64,000 bases of DNA from Acidimicrobiales bacterium (lineage in GTDB: Bacteria; Actinomycetota; Acidimicrobiia; Acidimicrobiales; Iamiaceae): assembly GCA_030448105.1 (NCBI GenBank), contig JAUJNP010000010.1, positions 7,734-71,733 of the forward strand, read 5' to 3'. The notes beneath the pieces were generated by a model, which made no database searches, was not told the origin of the DNA, and saw only the letters and a program-made list of their open reading frames with translations. This document shows positions 1 to 10,216 of this stretch, piece after piece. Made by a program: the position numbers and the translations under genes. Positions within the stretch are counted from its first letter, which is position 1. Every line of letters starts with the position of its first letter.

Positions 1-55
1 GGAAGCGCCAGCGACGAGCCGCCGTCGAGCGCAGCGAGACAATGGGCACGGTCAC
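1..55. repeat. Dispersed intergenic repeat, copy A
   Basis: This 55-base block is repeated identically at 96-150, and a related copy lies at 62177-62249. It sits downstream of argD and may continue beyond the window edge. Read on the minus strand it begins TGACCGTGCC, the same bases that supply the argD stop codon in the neighbouring copy. No reading frame with family resemblance is seen in it. What it does is unknown. Confidence 0.8.
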
Positions 56-58
56 GGG

Positions 59-75
59 CCGACCTCAATGGTCGG
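59..75. repeat. Small hairpin with TCAAT loop between repeat copies
   Basis: Six-base perfect inverted arms CCGACC and GGTCGG enclose the loop TCAAT. The same loop, with different and longer arms, occurs at 62141-62169 beside the third repeat copy. The pairing changes while the loop is kept, so the hairpin is probably part of the dispersed repeat unit. Confidence 0.6.
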
Positions 76-95
76 ACCGGACCCGACGCGGCGAG

Positions 96-146
96 GGAAG
101 CGCCAGCGACGAGCCGCCGTCGAGCGCAGCGAGACAATGGGCACGG

Positions 147-150
<4 letters not shown>
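96..150. repeat. Dispersed intergenic repeat, copy B, abutting argD stop
   Basis: This is an exact second copy of 1-55. Bases 89-126 are identical to 62177-62214. The argD stop codon (147-149 on the minus strand) lies inside the end of the repeat, so the repeat supplies the TGA. The third copy stands in the same relation to the stop of the gene ending at 62247. Confidence 0.8.
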
Positions 151-1372
<1,222 letters not shown>

Positions 1373-1376
<4 letters not shown>

Positions 1377-2272
1377 CGCAGGCCGGTGACGTTGCGGGCG
1401 ATCATGGTGCCCACGCCGCTGTCGGTGAACAGCTCGAGCAGCAGGACGTGGGCGACCCGCCCGTCGAGCAGGTGGGCTGAGCCCACCCCGCCCTGCACGG
1501 CCCGAATGCAGGCCTCCACCTTGGGGATCATCCCGCCGGTGATGCGGCCCTCGCCGACCAGCAGCTGGAGCTGGGGCACGGTGATGGCGCTCACGAGGGA
1601 ATCGGGGTCGGCCGGGTCGTCGAGCAGACCCGGCACGTCGCTCAGGTAGATCACCTTCTCGGCGCCCAGCTCGGCGGCCAGGGCGCCGGCCGCGGTGTCG
1701 GCGTTGATGTTGTAGGCCTGCCCCGCGGCGGCGTCGGCGCCGATGGTCGACACCACCGGCACCAGCCCCTGGCCCAGGAGGCTCTCGACGATGCGGGGGT
1801 TGATCTCGGCCACGTCGCCCACGAACCCGAGGTCGGCGTGGCGCTGGCGGGCCCCGAGAAGCCGGGCGTCCTCGCCCGACACGCCGACCGCCAACGGGCC
1901 GTGGACGTTCACCGCCGACACGATCTCCCGGTTGACCTTGCCGACGAGCACCATGCGGGCGATGTCGAGCGTCTCGGCGTCGGTGACTCGCAGGCCATCG
2001 CGGAACTCGGGCTCCATGCCCAGGCGCGCCATCAGCTCGCCGATCTGGGGACCGCCGCCGTGCACCACCACGGGGCGCAGCCCCACCGAGCGCATCAGGA
2101 CCACGTCCTCGGCGAAGCGGCCCGCCAGGCTCGGGTCCACCATGGCCGAGCCGCCGAACTTCACCACCACCACCGCGTCGCGGAAGCGGCGGATGTAGGG
2201 CAGCGCCTCGAGCAGGGTGGCGACCCGCTCCGACGCCTTGGCCGCGTGCGCCGGCCCGCCCGATCCTGTCAT
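1373..2272 (-). CDS. argB: N-acetylglutamate kinase
   Basis: Phosphorylates N-acetylglutamate with ATP, the second step of the acetylated arginine route, in the cytoplasm. The 299-residue protein has the amino-acid-kinase glycine-rich start VVKFGGSAM (Lys38) and HGGGPQI (71-77), the latter for substrate and phosphate binding. The C-terminal GGVGSAHLLDG and the long N-terminal helix are typical of the arginine-inhibited hexameric form, so feedback inhibition by arginine is expected from family knowledge. The ATG overlaps the argJ stop by four bases and the stop overlaps argD by four. Confidence 0.96.
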
Positions 2273-3441
2273 GACGTGCGCATGTTCTCGTCGACGTAGG
2301 CGTGGCTCAGGTCGTTGGTCAGGACCGTCGCCCGGCCGGACCCGAGGCCGAGCTCAGCGGTGATCTCGAGGTGGCGCTGGTCCATGTACCGGGCCAGGGC
2401 GTCGGCGTCGTGGGGCACCGCCACTCCCCCGCGGGCCACGGTGTGGGGGCCGTAGGCCACCGTGACCCGGTCCGGGTCGAAGGCGATGCCGGCGCTGCCC
2501 AGGTCGCTGGCGATGCGGCCCCAGTACGGATCGGCCCCGTACCAGGAGCACTTGGTGAGCTGGCTGGTGGCCACGGCACGGGCCGCGACCCGGGCGTCGG
2601 CGGCCGACGCCGCACCTCTCACCCGCAACCGCACCACCTTGGTGGCGCCCTCGGCGTCGCCCGCCATCAGCCCGGCCAGGTCGGCGCACACCTGGGCCAC
2701 CGCATCGGCGAGATCGGAACGGGTGCGGGCGTCGGCCGGGCCCGCCGCCCCGCTGGCCAGCAGGATGACGGTGTCGTTGGTGGAGGTGCAGCCGTCCACC
2801 ACCAGCGCGTTGAAGCTGTCGGCCGCGCCGGTGCGGAGCACCTCCTGGAGGGTCTCGGGGGTGGCGTCGGCGTCGGTGGTGAGCACGGCCAGCATGGTGG
2901 CGAGGTCCGGGGCGAGCATGGCTGCCCCCTTGGCCATGCCGCCCACCGTCACCCGGCCCCGCCGGGCCACCGACTCCTTGCGGTAGGTGTCGGTGGTGCG
3001 GATGGCCTCCGCCGCGTCGTCCTCTCCGTCGCCGCGGCGGGCGCCCACGAGGGCCGGCGTGGCCGCCGTCACCCGCTCGACGGGCAACGGGATGCCGATG
3101 AGGCCGGTGGAGCAAACGAGCACCTCCTCGGGGCGGCAGGCCAGCTCGGTGGCCACTGCCGCGCACATGGTCTCGGCGTGGTCGCGTCCGCGGGCACCGG
3201 TGGCGGCGTTGGCGTTGCCGCTGTTGAGCACCACCGCCGCCGCCCGACCGCCGGTGGCATCCAGGTGGGACCGGGTGACGAGCACCGGTGCCGCCGTCAT
3301 GCGGTTGGAGGTGAACACGGCGGCGCCGGGCACCGCCCGGGCGTCGGCCGTGGCCACCAGGGCGAGGTCGAGGCCGCCGGCCGGCTTGATCCCGGCGGCG
3401 ACCCCGGCGGCGACGAACCCGCGTGGCGCGGTGACGGTCAC
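2269..3441 (-). CDS. argJ: Bifunctional ornithine acetyltransferase / N-acetylglutamate synthase
   Basis: ArgJ recycles the acetyl group from acetylornithine to glutamate, and in bifunctional forms can also make acetylglutamate from acetyl-CoA. The precursor self-cleaves between Ala and Thr; here the site is in KGAAMLAPDLATMLA with Thr182 as the new N-terminal nucleophile. I chose GTG at 3441 because it overlaps the argC stop (GTGA) and gives 390 residues, the usual length; the upstream extension of the frame lies inside argC. The C-terminal NDLSHAYVDENMRTS is a classic ArgJ ending. Whether the acetyl-CoA activity is present cannot be read from sequence. Confidence 0.95.
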   Translation of the reverse strand: MTVTAPRGFVAAGVAAGIKPAGGLDLALVATADARAVPGAAVFTSNRMTAAPVLVTRSHLDATGGRAAAVVLNSGNANAATGARGRDHAETMCAAVATELACRPEEVLVCSTGLIGIPLPVERVTAATPALVGARRGDGEDDAAEAIRTTDTYRKESVARRGRVTVGGMAKGAAMLAPDLATMLAVLTTDADATPETLQEVLRTGAADSFNALVVDGCTSTNDTVILLASGAAGPADARTRSDLADAVAQVCADLAGLMAGDAEGATKVVRLRVRGAASAADARVAARAVATSQLTKCSWYGADPYWGRIASDLGSAGIAFDPDRVTVAYGPHTVARGGVAVPHDADALARYMDQRHLEITAELGLGSGRATVLTNDLSHAYVDENMRTS

Positions 3442-4457
3442 GGGTAGACCCCGGCGGATGGGAGGCCTGTGCCCTCGGGCCGACCGAGCAGGAGGTTGGC
3501 GCACTGCACGGCCTGGCCGGCCGCCCCCTTGACCAGGTTGTCGAGGGCGGCGAGGACCAGCACCCACCCGGTGCGGGGGTCGACGGCCACCGTGAGGTGG
3601 GCCATGTTCGATCCCAGGGTGGCCTTGGTCGAGGGCGGCTGGTCGCCGACGAGGACGAACTGCTCGTCCGCGTAGGCCTCATCCAGGACGGCGCGGGCGT
3701 CGGCGGTGGTGCAGGCCGGGTCGGTGGGGCGGGCGTAGCAGGTGGCGAGGATGCCGCGGTTCATCGGCGCCAGGTGGGGGGTGAACAAGATGGAGGCGCC
3801 GGTGGCCTGCTCCATCTCCGGCGTGTGGCGGTGGCCCACGAGCCCGTAGGCACTGAACCCCTCGTCCACCGCGCAGAACGTGAGATGCGGTTGCGGGCCC
3901 CGGCCGGCGCCGGAGACCCCGCTGGCGGCGTCTACCACCACGCCCGTGGGCTCCACGAACCCCGACCGCACCAGCGGGGCGAGGGCGAGGGCGGCGGCGG
4001 TGACGTAGCACCCAGGAGCGGCGACGTGGTCGGCCGCTTCGATCTGCGGGCGGAACAGCTCGGGCAGCCCGTAGGCGAAGCGGTCCAGCCACTGCGGGCA
4101 GGCGTGAGCCTCGCCGTACCACTCCGGGTACAGCGCCGGGTCCCGGAGGCGGAAGTCGGCCGCCATGTCGACGATGTGGCCGACCCGGTGGGCCAGGTCG
4201 GGCACCAGGGCCTGCGACGCGCCGTGGGGAAGGGCAAGGAACACCAGGTCGACGCCGTCGAGGGCGGCCGGCTCGGCGGCGGTGAAGGTGAGGTCGCCGT
4301 AGGCCGCCGCCAGGCTCGGGTACAGCTCGCCCACCGCGGTGCCCGCCTGCGTGTCGCCGGTGGCCACGGCCACGTCGAGGTCGGGATGGCCGGCGGCCAG
4401 GCGCAGCAGCTCGGCCCCGGCGTACCCCGACGCCCCCACGATCCCGACCTTGGCCAT
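3438..4457 (-). CDS. argC: N-acetyl-gamma-glutamyl-phosphate reductase
   Basis: NADPH-dependent reductase for the third step of arginine synthesis. The 339-residue product begins with the nucleotide-binding loop VGIVGASGYAGAEL and carries the catalytic Cys150 in AAPGCYVTAA. A further upstream ATG at 4493 is in frame, but it lies within the ARG-box palindrome and adds residues with no family resemblance, so ATG at 4457 is preferred. That ATG sits seven bases after a good -10 box, predicting a leaderless mRNA. First gene of argCJBD and the likely site of ArgR control. Confidence 0.95.
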   Translation of the reverse strand: MAKVGIVGASGYAGAELLRLAAGHPDLDVAVATGDTQAGTAVGELYPSLAAAYGDLTFTAAEPAALDGVDLVFLALPHGASQALVPDLAHRVGHIVDMAADFRLRDPALYPEWYGEAHACPQWLDRFAYGLPELFRPQIEAADHVAAPGCYVTAAALALAPLVRSGFVEPTGVVVDAASGVSGAGRGPQPHLTFCAVDEGFSAYGLVGHRHTPEMEQATGASILFTPHLAPMNRGILATCYARPTDPACTTADARAVLDEAYADEQFVLVGDQPPSTKATLGSNMAHLTVAVDPRTGWVLVLAALDNLVKGAAGQAVQCANLLLGRPEGTGLPSAGVYP

Positions 4458-4493
4458 GCCGCACCCTATACGTATCGATGCATGAATATGCAA
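4458..4493 (-). promoter_or_regulatory. argC promoter with ARG-box operator
   Basis: On the minus strand a -35-like TTGCAT (4493-4488) is followed by a 17-base spacer, the -10 box TATAGG (4470-4465), seven bases and the argC ATG. Across the -35 and spacer lies a perfect palindrome TGCAT-ATTC-ATGCA (4479-4492). It is one of the few AT-rich stretches in the area and matches the ARG-box style bound by ArgR in actinobacteria (family knowledge). Binding there would block RNA polymerase. The rest of the argC-pheT gap (4494-4612) shows no gene or strong terminator. Confidence 0.75.
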
Positions 4494-4612
4494 CTCTTAC
4501 GCCCTGCTCCCGCCCGAATTGGTGGCGATCCAGCCAGGGTGCGGCGGGTTGAGCCCCATGAACGGAAAGGGACCCGTCGGCTTGGTGGCTCCAGGTACCG
4601 GCGGCGGGGTCC

Positions 4613-6979
4613 TCAGCCCCGCAGCACGGCGTGGTGGGCCCGCTCGACGGCGGCGATGCAAGCGGCCCGGGCGGCCGCCATCTCTTCGTCGGTGAGGGTG
4701 TGGTCCCGAGCCTGCAGGCGCAGGGTGTAGGCCAGGCTGCGGCAGCCCTCGGCCACCTGGGCGCCACGGAAGACGTCGAAGAGCCGCACCGACCACACGA
4801 GGGGGCTGGCGCCGGCGAGGGTCCGCTCCACGGCGATGGCCGACGTGGCCTCGGGCACCTCGAAGGCGAGGTCGACGTCGCTCGAGGGGAAACGGCTGAC
4901 CGGTCGGAAGGCGCCGGACCGGCGGCGGCCGTCGAGCAGGGCGCCGAGGTCGACCTCCAGCCAGGCGACCCGCTCCTCCACCCCGTGACCGGCGAGCACG
5001 GCCGGGTCCACCTCGCCCACCGTCCCCACCGGCGTGGCGCCATCCGGGCCGGCCACCAGCACCCGGCCGGCGCGGGTGGGGTGGAGCCCCGGAACCTCGG
5101 CGTTCTCGACGTCGGGCGCCTCCGCCCGCAGCTGGTCGGCCAGCACCAGCCAGGTGGCGACGGCGGCAGGGGCCTCCCGGCCCGCCAGGAGCACAGCCAG
5201 GTGCTCCCGCTCGTCGGGGAGTACCTGACCGGGCGGCGGCACCCCGAAGACGTGGCCGATCTCGAACAGGGCGACACCGGGGCGGCGCCGGGCGGCGTTG
5301 AGCGCCGTCGCCTGCACCAGACCCGGGAGCAACGACGGTCGGAGCACCGACTCCTCGGCCACCATGGGGTTGAGGAGCTCGATGCCGCCGGGCGGGAGGC
5401 CGCACGCCTCGAGCTGGCCCGGCGCCAGAAACGGGAGCGGCAGGCACTCGGCGAGACCCAGCCCCGCGAGCAGGCGGCGGACCCCCCGTCGACGCGCCTG
5501 GCGGGCGGTGAGGCCGCCGGACCGGGGCTGGCTCAGCTGGCGGATGGGGATGGCGCGGTAGCCCCAGTGGCGGGCCACCTCCTCCACCACGTCGACCTCG
5601 GTGGTCGTGTCGGGGCGCCACGTCGGCACCATCACGTCGAGGTCGCCCTCGACCGGCGCGCACGCGAACCCGATCGGCTCGATCTGGTCCCGGATGTGAT
5701 CAGCGGTGAGGTCCGTGCCGAGCAGCGCGTTGACCCGGGCTGGGCGCACCCGCACCGGGGCTCGGGACGGGAGGTCGCCCTGGGCCCGCGCCGAACCCGG
5801 GGCCACGACTGCCCCGCAGATCTCCGTGGCGAGCTGGCAGAAGCGGCGGGCGGCCCGGTCGATGCCCTCGGGGTCGCAGCCCTTCTCGAAGCGGGCCGAC
5901 GCCTCGCTGCGCAGCCCGAGGCGGCGCGATGTGCGGCTCACCGCCGCCGGCGAGAACCACGCCATCTCCAGCAGCACGTCGGTGGTGCTCTCGGAGATCT
6001 CGCCGGCGGCGCCGCCCATGATCCCGGCGATGCCCACCGCCCGGTCGTCGCCGTCGCAGATGAGCAGGTCGTCGCGGGTGAGGGTGCGTTCGACGTCGTC
6101 CAGGGTGACGAGGCCCTCACCGGTGCGGGCCCGGCGCACCCGGAAACCGCCCCCGGCCACGCGGTGCAGGTCGTAGGGGTGGTTGGGCTGGCCCAGCTCG
6201 AGCATCACGTAGTTGGAGATGTCGACCAGCGCGTTGATCGGCCTCATGCCGAGGGCGGTGAGGCGGCGCTGCATCCACTCCGGCGAGGTGCCCACGGTGA
6301 CGTCGCGCAACACCCAGGCGGTGAACCGCCCGCACAGCTCGGGCGCCAGCACCTCCACGGTGGTGGCCGAGCCGGCCGGCGCGCCGGCGGTGGCCACGGT
6401 GGGCTCGGGCAGGGCGAAGGGCAGGTGGAGGCGGGCGGCCAGGTCGCGGGCGATGCCGGCCACCGACATGGCATCGGGGCGGTTGGGGTTGACCTCGAGC
6501 TCGTAGAGGACGTCGGGAGCGACGCCGAGCGCCTCGGCCAGTGACGTGCCGGGCGCGGCACCCGGTTCCAGGATCCGAATGCCGGCGTGGTCGCCGCCCA
6601 GGCCGAGCTCGCGAGATGAGCACAGCATCCCGTTGGACCACTCGCCCCGAAGCTTGCGCCGCTCGATGCGCAGCCCGCCGGGCACGGTGCTCCCGATCGT
6701 GGCCAGCGGGACGAGATCGCCCACCGCCATGTTGAACGCGCCGCAGCCGATCTGGAGCGGGCCGCCGTCGCCCGGGTCGACGTCGACCAGCTGGATGCGG
6801 TCGGCGTCGGGGTGGGGGCGGAGGTCGAGCACCCGGGCCACGACGATGCCGTCCCACCCCTCGCCGATCCGCTCCATGGCCTCCACCGGCGTGCCGAGAT
6901 CCGAAAGGGTGTCGCCGATCAGCTCGGGGTCGTCGGGAAACGGCGCCAGCTCTTGGAGCCAGGACAGCAGGACCTTCAT
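4613..6979 (-). CDS. pheT: Phenylalanyl-tRNA synthetase beta subunit
   Basis: The beta chain of the alpha2-beta2 synthetase that charges tRNA-Phe. The 788-residue product starts MKVLLSWLQELAPF, with an N-terminal tRNA-binding OB domain (about 40-150), then B3/B4 editing, B5, a catalytic-like core and the C-terminal anticodon-binding domain around the last 95 residues (FPSSDVDLAFEVP). The ATG shares one base with the pheS stop (TGATG). An in-frame extension upstream overlaps pheS and is not credible. It is the last gene of the infC-to-pheT cluster, and argC follows after 155 bases with its own promoter. Confidence 0.96.
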   Translation of the reverse strand: MKVLLSWLQELAPFPDDPELIGDTLSDLGTPVEAMERIGEGWDGIVVARVLDLRPHPDADRIQLVDVDPGDGGPLQIGCGAFNMAVGDLVPLATIGSTVPGGLRIERRKLRGEWSNGMLCSSRELGLGGDHAGIRILEPGAAPGTSLAEALGVAPDVLYELEVNPNRPDAMSVAGIARDLAARLHLPFALPEPTVATAGAPAGSATTVEVLAPELCGRFTAWVLRDVTVGTSPEWMQRRLTALGMRPINALVDISNYVMLELGQPNHPYDLHRVAGGGFRVRRARTGEGLVTLDDVERTLTRDDLLICDGDDRAVGIAGIMGGAAGEISESTTDVLLEMAWFSPAAVSRTSRRLGLRSEASARFEKGCDPEGIDRAARRFCQLATEICGAVVAPGSARAQGDLPSRAPVRVRPARVNALLGTDLTADHIRDQIEPIGFACAPVEGDLDVMVPTWRPDTTTEVDVVEEVARHWGYRAIPIRQLSQPRSGGLTARQARRRGVRRLLAGLGLAECLPLPFLAPGQLEACGLPPGGIELLNPMVAEESVLRPSLLPGLVQATALNAARRRPGVALFEIGHVFGVPPPGQVLPDEREHLAVLLAGREAPAAVATWLVLADQLRAEAPDVENAEVPGLHPTRAGRVLVAGPDGATPVGTVGEVDPAVLAGHGVEERVAWLEVDLGALLDGRRRSGAFRPVSRFPSSDVDLAFEVPEATSAIAVERTLAGASPLVWSVRLFDVFRGAQVAEGCRSLAYTLRLQARDHTLTDEEMAAARAACIAAVERAHHAVLRG

Positions 6980-7977
6980 CAGAACTGCTCGAGCACGCGG
7001 ACGTCGGTGGAGAGGAAGTCGCGAAGGTCGGTGATGCCGTGGCGGGTGGCGGCCAGGCGGTCGAGGCCGAAGCCGAAGGCGAAGCCGGACCACTCCTCGG
7101 GATCGATCCCGCAGTTGGCCAGGACGTTGGGGTGCACCATGCCGCACCCGCCCAGCTCGAGCCACGAGCCGTCGGGGCGGCGCACGTCGACCTCGGCCGA
7201 CGGTTCGGTGAAGGGGAAGTAGGACGGCCGCAGCCGGGTGGAGAACCCCTCGCCGAAGAAGGCCTTGGTGAACATGTCGATGGTGCCGGCCATGTGGCCG
7301 AAGGTGATCCCCCGATCCACCACCAGGCACTCGAGCTGGTGGAACACGGCCAGGTGGGTGGCGTCGGCCGCCTCGTTGCGGTACACCCGCCCGGGCATCA
7401 CCGTGTAGATCGGCGGTGGCTGGCACTCCATGACCCGCACCTGCACCGGCGAGGTGTGCGTGCGCAGCACCACCTCACCCGGGGCGCCGAGGTCGACGAA
7501 GAAGGTGTCCTGCATGTCGCGGGCGGGGTGGTGCTCGCCGAAGTTGAGGGCGCTGAAGTTGTGCCAGTCGTCCTCCACCTCGGGGCCTTCGGCCACCCGG
7601 AACCCGAGGCCGACGAAGGTGTCCTCCAGCTCCTCGATCACCTGGGCGACGAGGTGGATATGGCCGGCGTCGCGCCCCGCCCGCACCTCGGTCAGATCGA
7701 GGCGTTCCCGCTCGAGCCGTGACCGGCGGCCGGCCTGGTCCAGCTCGTCCCGGCGGGCGCCCAGGGCGTCGGCCACCTCCCACTGCGCGGCGTTGAGGGC
7801 CTGGCCCACGTGGCGACGCTGGTCGGGGTCGAGCGAGCCCATCCTGCGCTTGAAGCCGGCCAAGGCGCCCTTCTTGCCGACCACCTCGGCCTCCAGGGCC
7901 CGCAGGTCGTCCAGCGTCCCGGCCGCCCTTGCCCGCGCCACCGCGTCGCCCGCGAGGACCCTGATCTCGTCGATCAC
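6979..7977 (-). CDS. pheS: Phenylalanyl-tRNA synthetase alpha subunit
   Basis: Catalytic alpha chain, class II synthetase. The 332 residues comprise an N-terminal coiled-coil arm for tRNA (about 1-85) and a catalytic core with VYRNEAADATHLAVFHQLE as the motif 2 region and FGFGLDRLA as motif 3. GTG start at 7977, preceded by a weak GCAGG. It lies 37 bases downstream of the orphan histidine kinase, inside the conserved actinobacterial order infC-rpmI-rplT-methyltransferase-pheS-pheT. No T-box or leader peptide was seen upstream. Confidence 0.96.
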   Translation of the reverse strand: MIDEIRVLAGDAVARARAAGTLDDLRALEAEVVGKKGALAGFKRRMGSLDPDQRRHVGQALNAAQWEVADALGARRDELDQAGRRSRLERERLDLTEVRAGRDAGHIHLVAQVIEELEDTFVGLGFRVAEGPEVEDDWHNFSALNFGEHHPARDMQDTFFVDLGAPGEVVLRTHTSPVQVRVMECQPPPIYTVMPGRVYRNEAADATHLAVFHQLECLVVDRGITFGHMAGTIDMFTKAFFGEGFSTRLRPSYFPFTEPSAEVDVRRPDGSWLELGGCGMVHPNVLANCGIDPEEWSGFAFGFGLDRLAATRHGITDLRDFLSTDVRVLEQF

Positions 7978-8014
7978 CTGCGCACCCTGCCGGTCTGGCC
8001 CGGCGCCGGCAAGT

Positions 8015-8764
8015 TCAAACCGCGCCGACGGGCACCACGAACCGGAAGGTGCTCCCTTGGCCCTCGGTCGACGTGGCCGTCATGGTGCCGCCGTGGGCCT
8101 CCACCAGCCCCCGGCTGATCCATAGGCCGAGGCCGGTGCCCGAGGGCCGTCCCTCGTCTCGACGGAAGAACCGCTCGAAGACCCGGGGCAGGTCCTCGGC
8201 GGGGATGCCCCGGCCCCGGTCGTGCACGCCCACCGCCACGCGGGCGCCGCCGTCCGGGGTCGACTCGAACGGTCCCTCGCCGACGATGCGCAGCCCCACC
8301 GGGTCGGCGTACTTGGCGGCGTTCTCGACCAGGTTGGTGAGCACCTGTTCGAGCTTGTCGGGGTCGGCGTGGACCGCGGGGAACCCCGCAGGGAACGACA
8401 GCTCCACCTCCAGGTCGGGGTAGGCCATGGCCAGCTTCTCGACGACGGTGGCGGCCAGCGCGGCCAGGTCCACGCGCTGGCGGCGCAAGGAGAGCCGCCC
8501 GGTCTCCATGCGGCTGATCTCGAGCAGCTCGGTGATCAGGCGGGTCACCCGGTCGGCGTCGTGGCGCACCTGCTCGAGCATCATCTTCTTCTGCTCGTCG
8601 CCCAGCCGCTCCCATCGGTTGAGCAACAGCGAGGTGTAGCCCTTGATGGAGGTGAGCGGGCTGCGCAGCTCGTGGCTGACGGTGGCGATGATGTCCATGG
8701 CCGAGCCGTCGTCGGAGGGCTCGATCGCCTCGGACGGCCCAGCCGCCTCCGACGGTTCGCTCAC
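8015..8764 (-). CDS. Soluble orphan sensor histidine kinase
   Basis: A 249-residue protein with only a dimerisation/phosphoacceptor domain (ATVSHELRSPLTSIKGY, His31) and an ATPase domain: N box NLVENAAKYA, G1 box DRGRGIP, F box FERFFRRDEG and G2 box GTGLGLWIS. There is no membrane segment and no PAS, GAF or HAMP domain; the first 20 residues are acidic and disordered-looking. No response regulator lies nearby. GTG start overlapping the methyltransferase stop (GTGA), so it is co-translated with ribosome-biogenesis genes. It may act on a distant regulator or take part in a multicomponent relay. The kinase fold is certain, the signal unknown. Confidence 0.9.
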   Translation of the reverse strand: MSEPSEAAGPSEAIEPSDDGSAMDIIATVSHELRSPLTSIKGYTSLLLNRWERLGDEQKKMMLEQVRHDADRVTRLITELLEISRMETGRLSLRRQRVDLAALAATVVEKLAMAYPDLEVELSFPAGFPAVHADPDKLEQVLTNLVENAAKYADPVGLRIVGEGPFESTPDGGARVAVGVHDRGRGIPAEDLPRVFERFFRRDEGRPSGTGLGLWISRGLVEAHGGTMTATSTEGQGSTFRFVVPVGAV

Positions 8765-9552
8765 CGTGACCCGGCCCGGCGCCGCCGGGCCGCCTCGAAG
8801 CAGATCACGGTGCCGGCCATAGCCACGTTCAACGACTCCCCCCGACCGTCCATCGGGATGGTGACGGTGAGATCGAGAAGGTCATGGCGGCGAGCGTCGA
8901 GCTCCGGGGGCAGTCCGTGGGCCTCGCTGCCGAGCACCACAGCGAGAGGACCCTCGAGGTCAGCCGAATCGTAGGGGACGCCGCCGGTCGCGTCCGTGCC
9001 CACCCGCTGGTGGCCACACCGCCCGAGGTGCTCGAGCACGGCGACCGCCGCCGGTTCCACGGCCACCGGGACACGGAGCAACGAGCCGGCCGAGGCCCGC
9101 ACCGCCTTGGCTGCGAAGGGATCGGCGCCCCCGCAGCAGACGACGGAGGCGCCGGTGGCCTCGGCCGTGCGGATCAGCGTGCCCACGTTCCCCGGATCGG
9201 CCAGACCGGCCAGCACGAGCACCAGCGGGGCCGCCCCGGCGTCGGCGACGTCGGTGGCCGGGGTGACGGCGAGCGCGGCGACCGGTTGGGGTGTCCTGGC
9301 GTCGACCACGCCACGCAGGCCACCGGGGCCCAGCACCGCCACCGGCACACCGAGCTCGGCCGCTCGGGCGGCCAGTTCGGGCGCCGCCCCGTCCTCCACG
9401 AACAGCTCCTCCAGCGGGGTGCCCGCCGCCAGCGCCTCGGCCACGAGGAGGGGACCCTCCACCACGAACCGGCCGGCCTCGCTCCGAGCCCGCCGGGATC
9501 GGGCCAGGCGGGCCAGGCGCTTCACCCGGGGATTGCGGGGCGAGAGGACCAC
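8761..9552 (-). CDS. TrmH/SpoU-family rRNA 2'-O-methyltransferase
   Basis: A SAM-dependent 2'-O-ribose methyltransferase of the knotted SPOUT fold, 263 residues. The N-terminal substrate-binding domain (FVVEGPLLVAEAL, about 28-40) is followed by the catalytic part with DPGNVGTLIRTAEA, LGSEAHGLP and the final IPMDGRGESLNVAMAGTVICFEA motif. It sits right after rplT, where actinobacteria commonly carry a tsnR/rlmB-like gene. The modified nucleotide (23S rRNA or thiostrepton-type) cannot be told from sequence. GTG start, 20 bases after rplT. Confidence 0.9.
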   Translation of the reverse strand: MVLSPRNPRVKRLARLARSRRARSEAGRFVVEGPLLVAEALAAGTPLEELFVEDGAAPELAARAAELGVPVAVLGPGGLRGVVDARTPQPVAALAVTPATDVADAGAAPLVLVLAGLADPGNVGTLIRTAEATGASVVCCGGADPFAAKAVRASAGSLLRVPVAVEPAAVAVLEHLGRCGHQRVGTDATGGVPYDSADLEGPLAVVLGSEAHGLPPELDARRHDLLDLTVTIPMDGRGESLNVAMAGTVICFEAARRRRAGSR

Positions 9553-9572
9553 GTTCGCCGCCGGCCCGGCGC

Positions 9573-9935
9573 TCAGGCGGCCGGCTGCGCCTCGGTGGCC
9601 ACCTTGACCAGAGCGGCGAACGCCGCTGGGTCGGTGACGGCCAGGTCGGCGAGGACCTTGCGGTCGACGTCCACGCCGGCCAGCTTCAGGCCGGCCACGA
9701 AGCGGCTGTAGCTCACGCCGTTCTCGCGGCAGGCGGCGTTGATGCGCTGGATCCAGAGCTTGCGGAACTCCCCCTTGCGGGCCCGCCGGTCGCGGTAGGC
9801 GTATTGCAGGGAGTGCATGACCTGCTCGTTGGCGGCGCGGTACGAGCGGCTCTTGTTGCCGTAGTACCCCTTGGCCCGCTCGAGGGTGGCCCGGCGATGC
9901 TTCTTGCTGTGGACGGCTCGCTTGACCCTGGCCAT
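9573..9935 (-). CDS. rplT: 50S ribosomal protein L20
   Basis: An early-assembly protein binding 23S rRNA, 120 residues, starting [26 protein letters not shown], the basic N-terminal arm typical of L20, followed by the globular domain ([20 protein letters not shown]). In many bacteria L20 represses its own operon by binding the leader; here no obvious L20 site is visible in the 69-base gap to rpmI. An AAAGGAG-type Shine-Dalgarno sequence precedes the ATG. Confidence 0.98.
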   Translation of the reverse strand: MARVKRAVHSKKHRRATLERAKGYYGNKSRSYRAANEQVMHSLQYAYRDRRARKGEFRKLWIQRINAACRENGVSYSRFVAGLKLAGVDVDRKVLADLAVTDPAAFAALVKVATEAQPAA

Positions 9936-10004
9936 CGAGGGCTCCTTTCAGAGGGTGGGCGCCGGCCGGCGGTGGCGGCGGCGGCCCGGGACGGATCGGC
10001 GGCG

Positions 10005-10202
10005 CTACCGGCGGCCGAGCAGCCGGTTGATGCGGTCGGCGTCGCCCCCGCTGACCTCGGTCTCCCCTGCGAGGCGCCGGGTGCGGGTGGAGGGCTTCTT
10101 CTCCAGGATGTGGTTGCGGAAGGCCTGGCGGCGCATCACCTTGCCGCTGCCGGTGACCTTGAAGCGCTTGGCCGCGCCGCGGTGGGTCTTCATCTTGGGC
10201 AT
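10005..10202 (-). CDS. rpmI: 50S ribosomal protein L35
   Basis: A 65-residue, strongly basic ribosomal protein with the family signature [21 protein letters not shown] and the internal [20 protein letters not shown] start with GAGG eight bases upstream. It lies between infC and rplT as in most bacteria, but the spacer to infC carries an unusual array of hairpin repeats (10217-10312), which may affect its relative expression. Confidence 0.97.
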   Translation of the reverse strand: MPKMKTHRGAAKRFKVTGSGKVMRRQAFRNHILEKKPSTRTRRLAGETEVSGGDADRINRLLGRR

Positions 10203-10216
10203 CGTCGGTACCTCGT

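Noticed and set aside
4494-4612. Leader peptide or tRNA between argC and pheT
   Set aside because: The readable frames are short, lack a start with ribosome-binding site, and no clover-leaf can be drawn.
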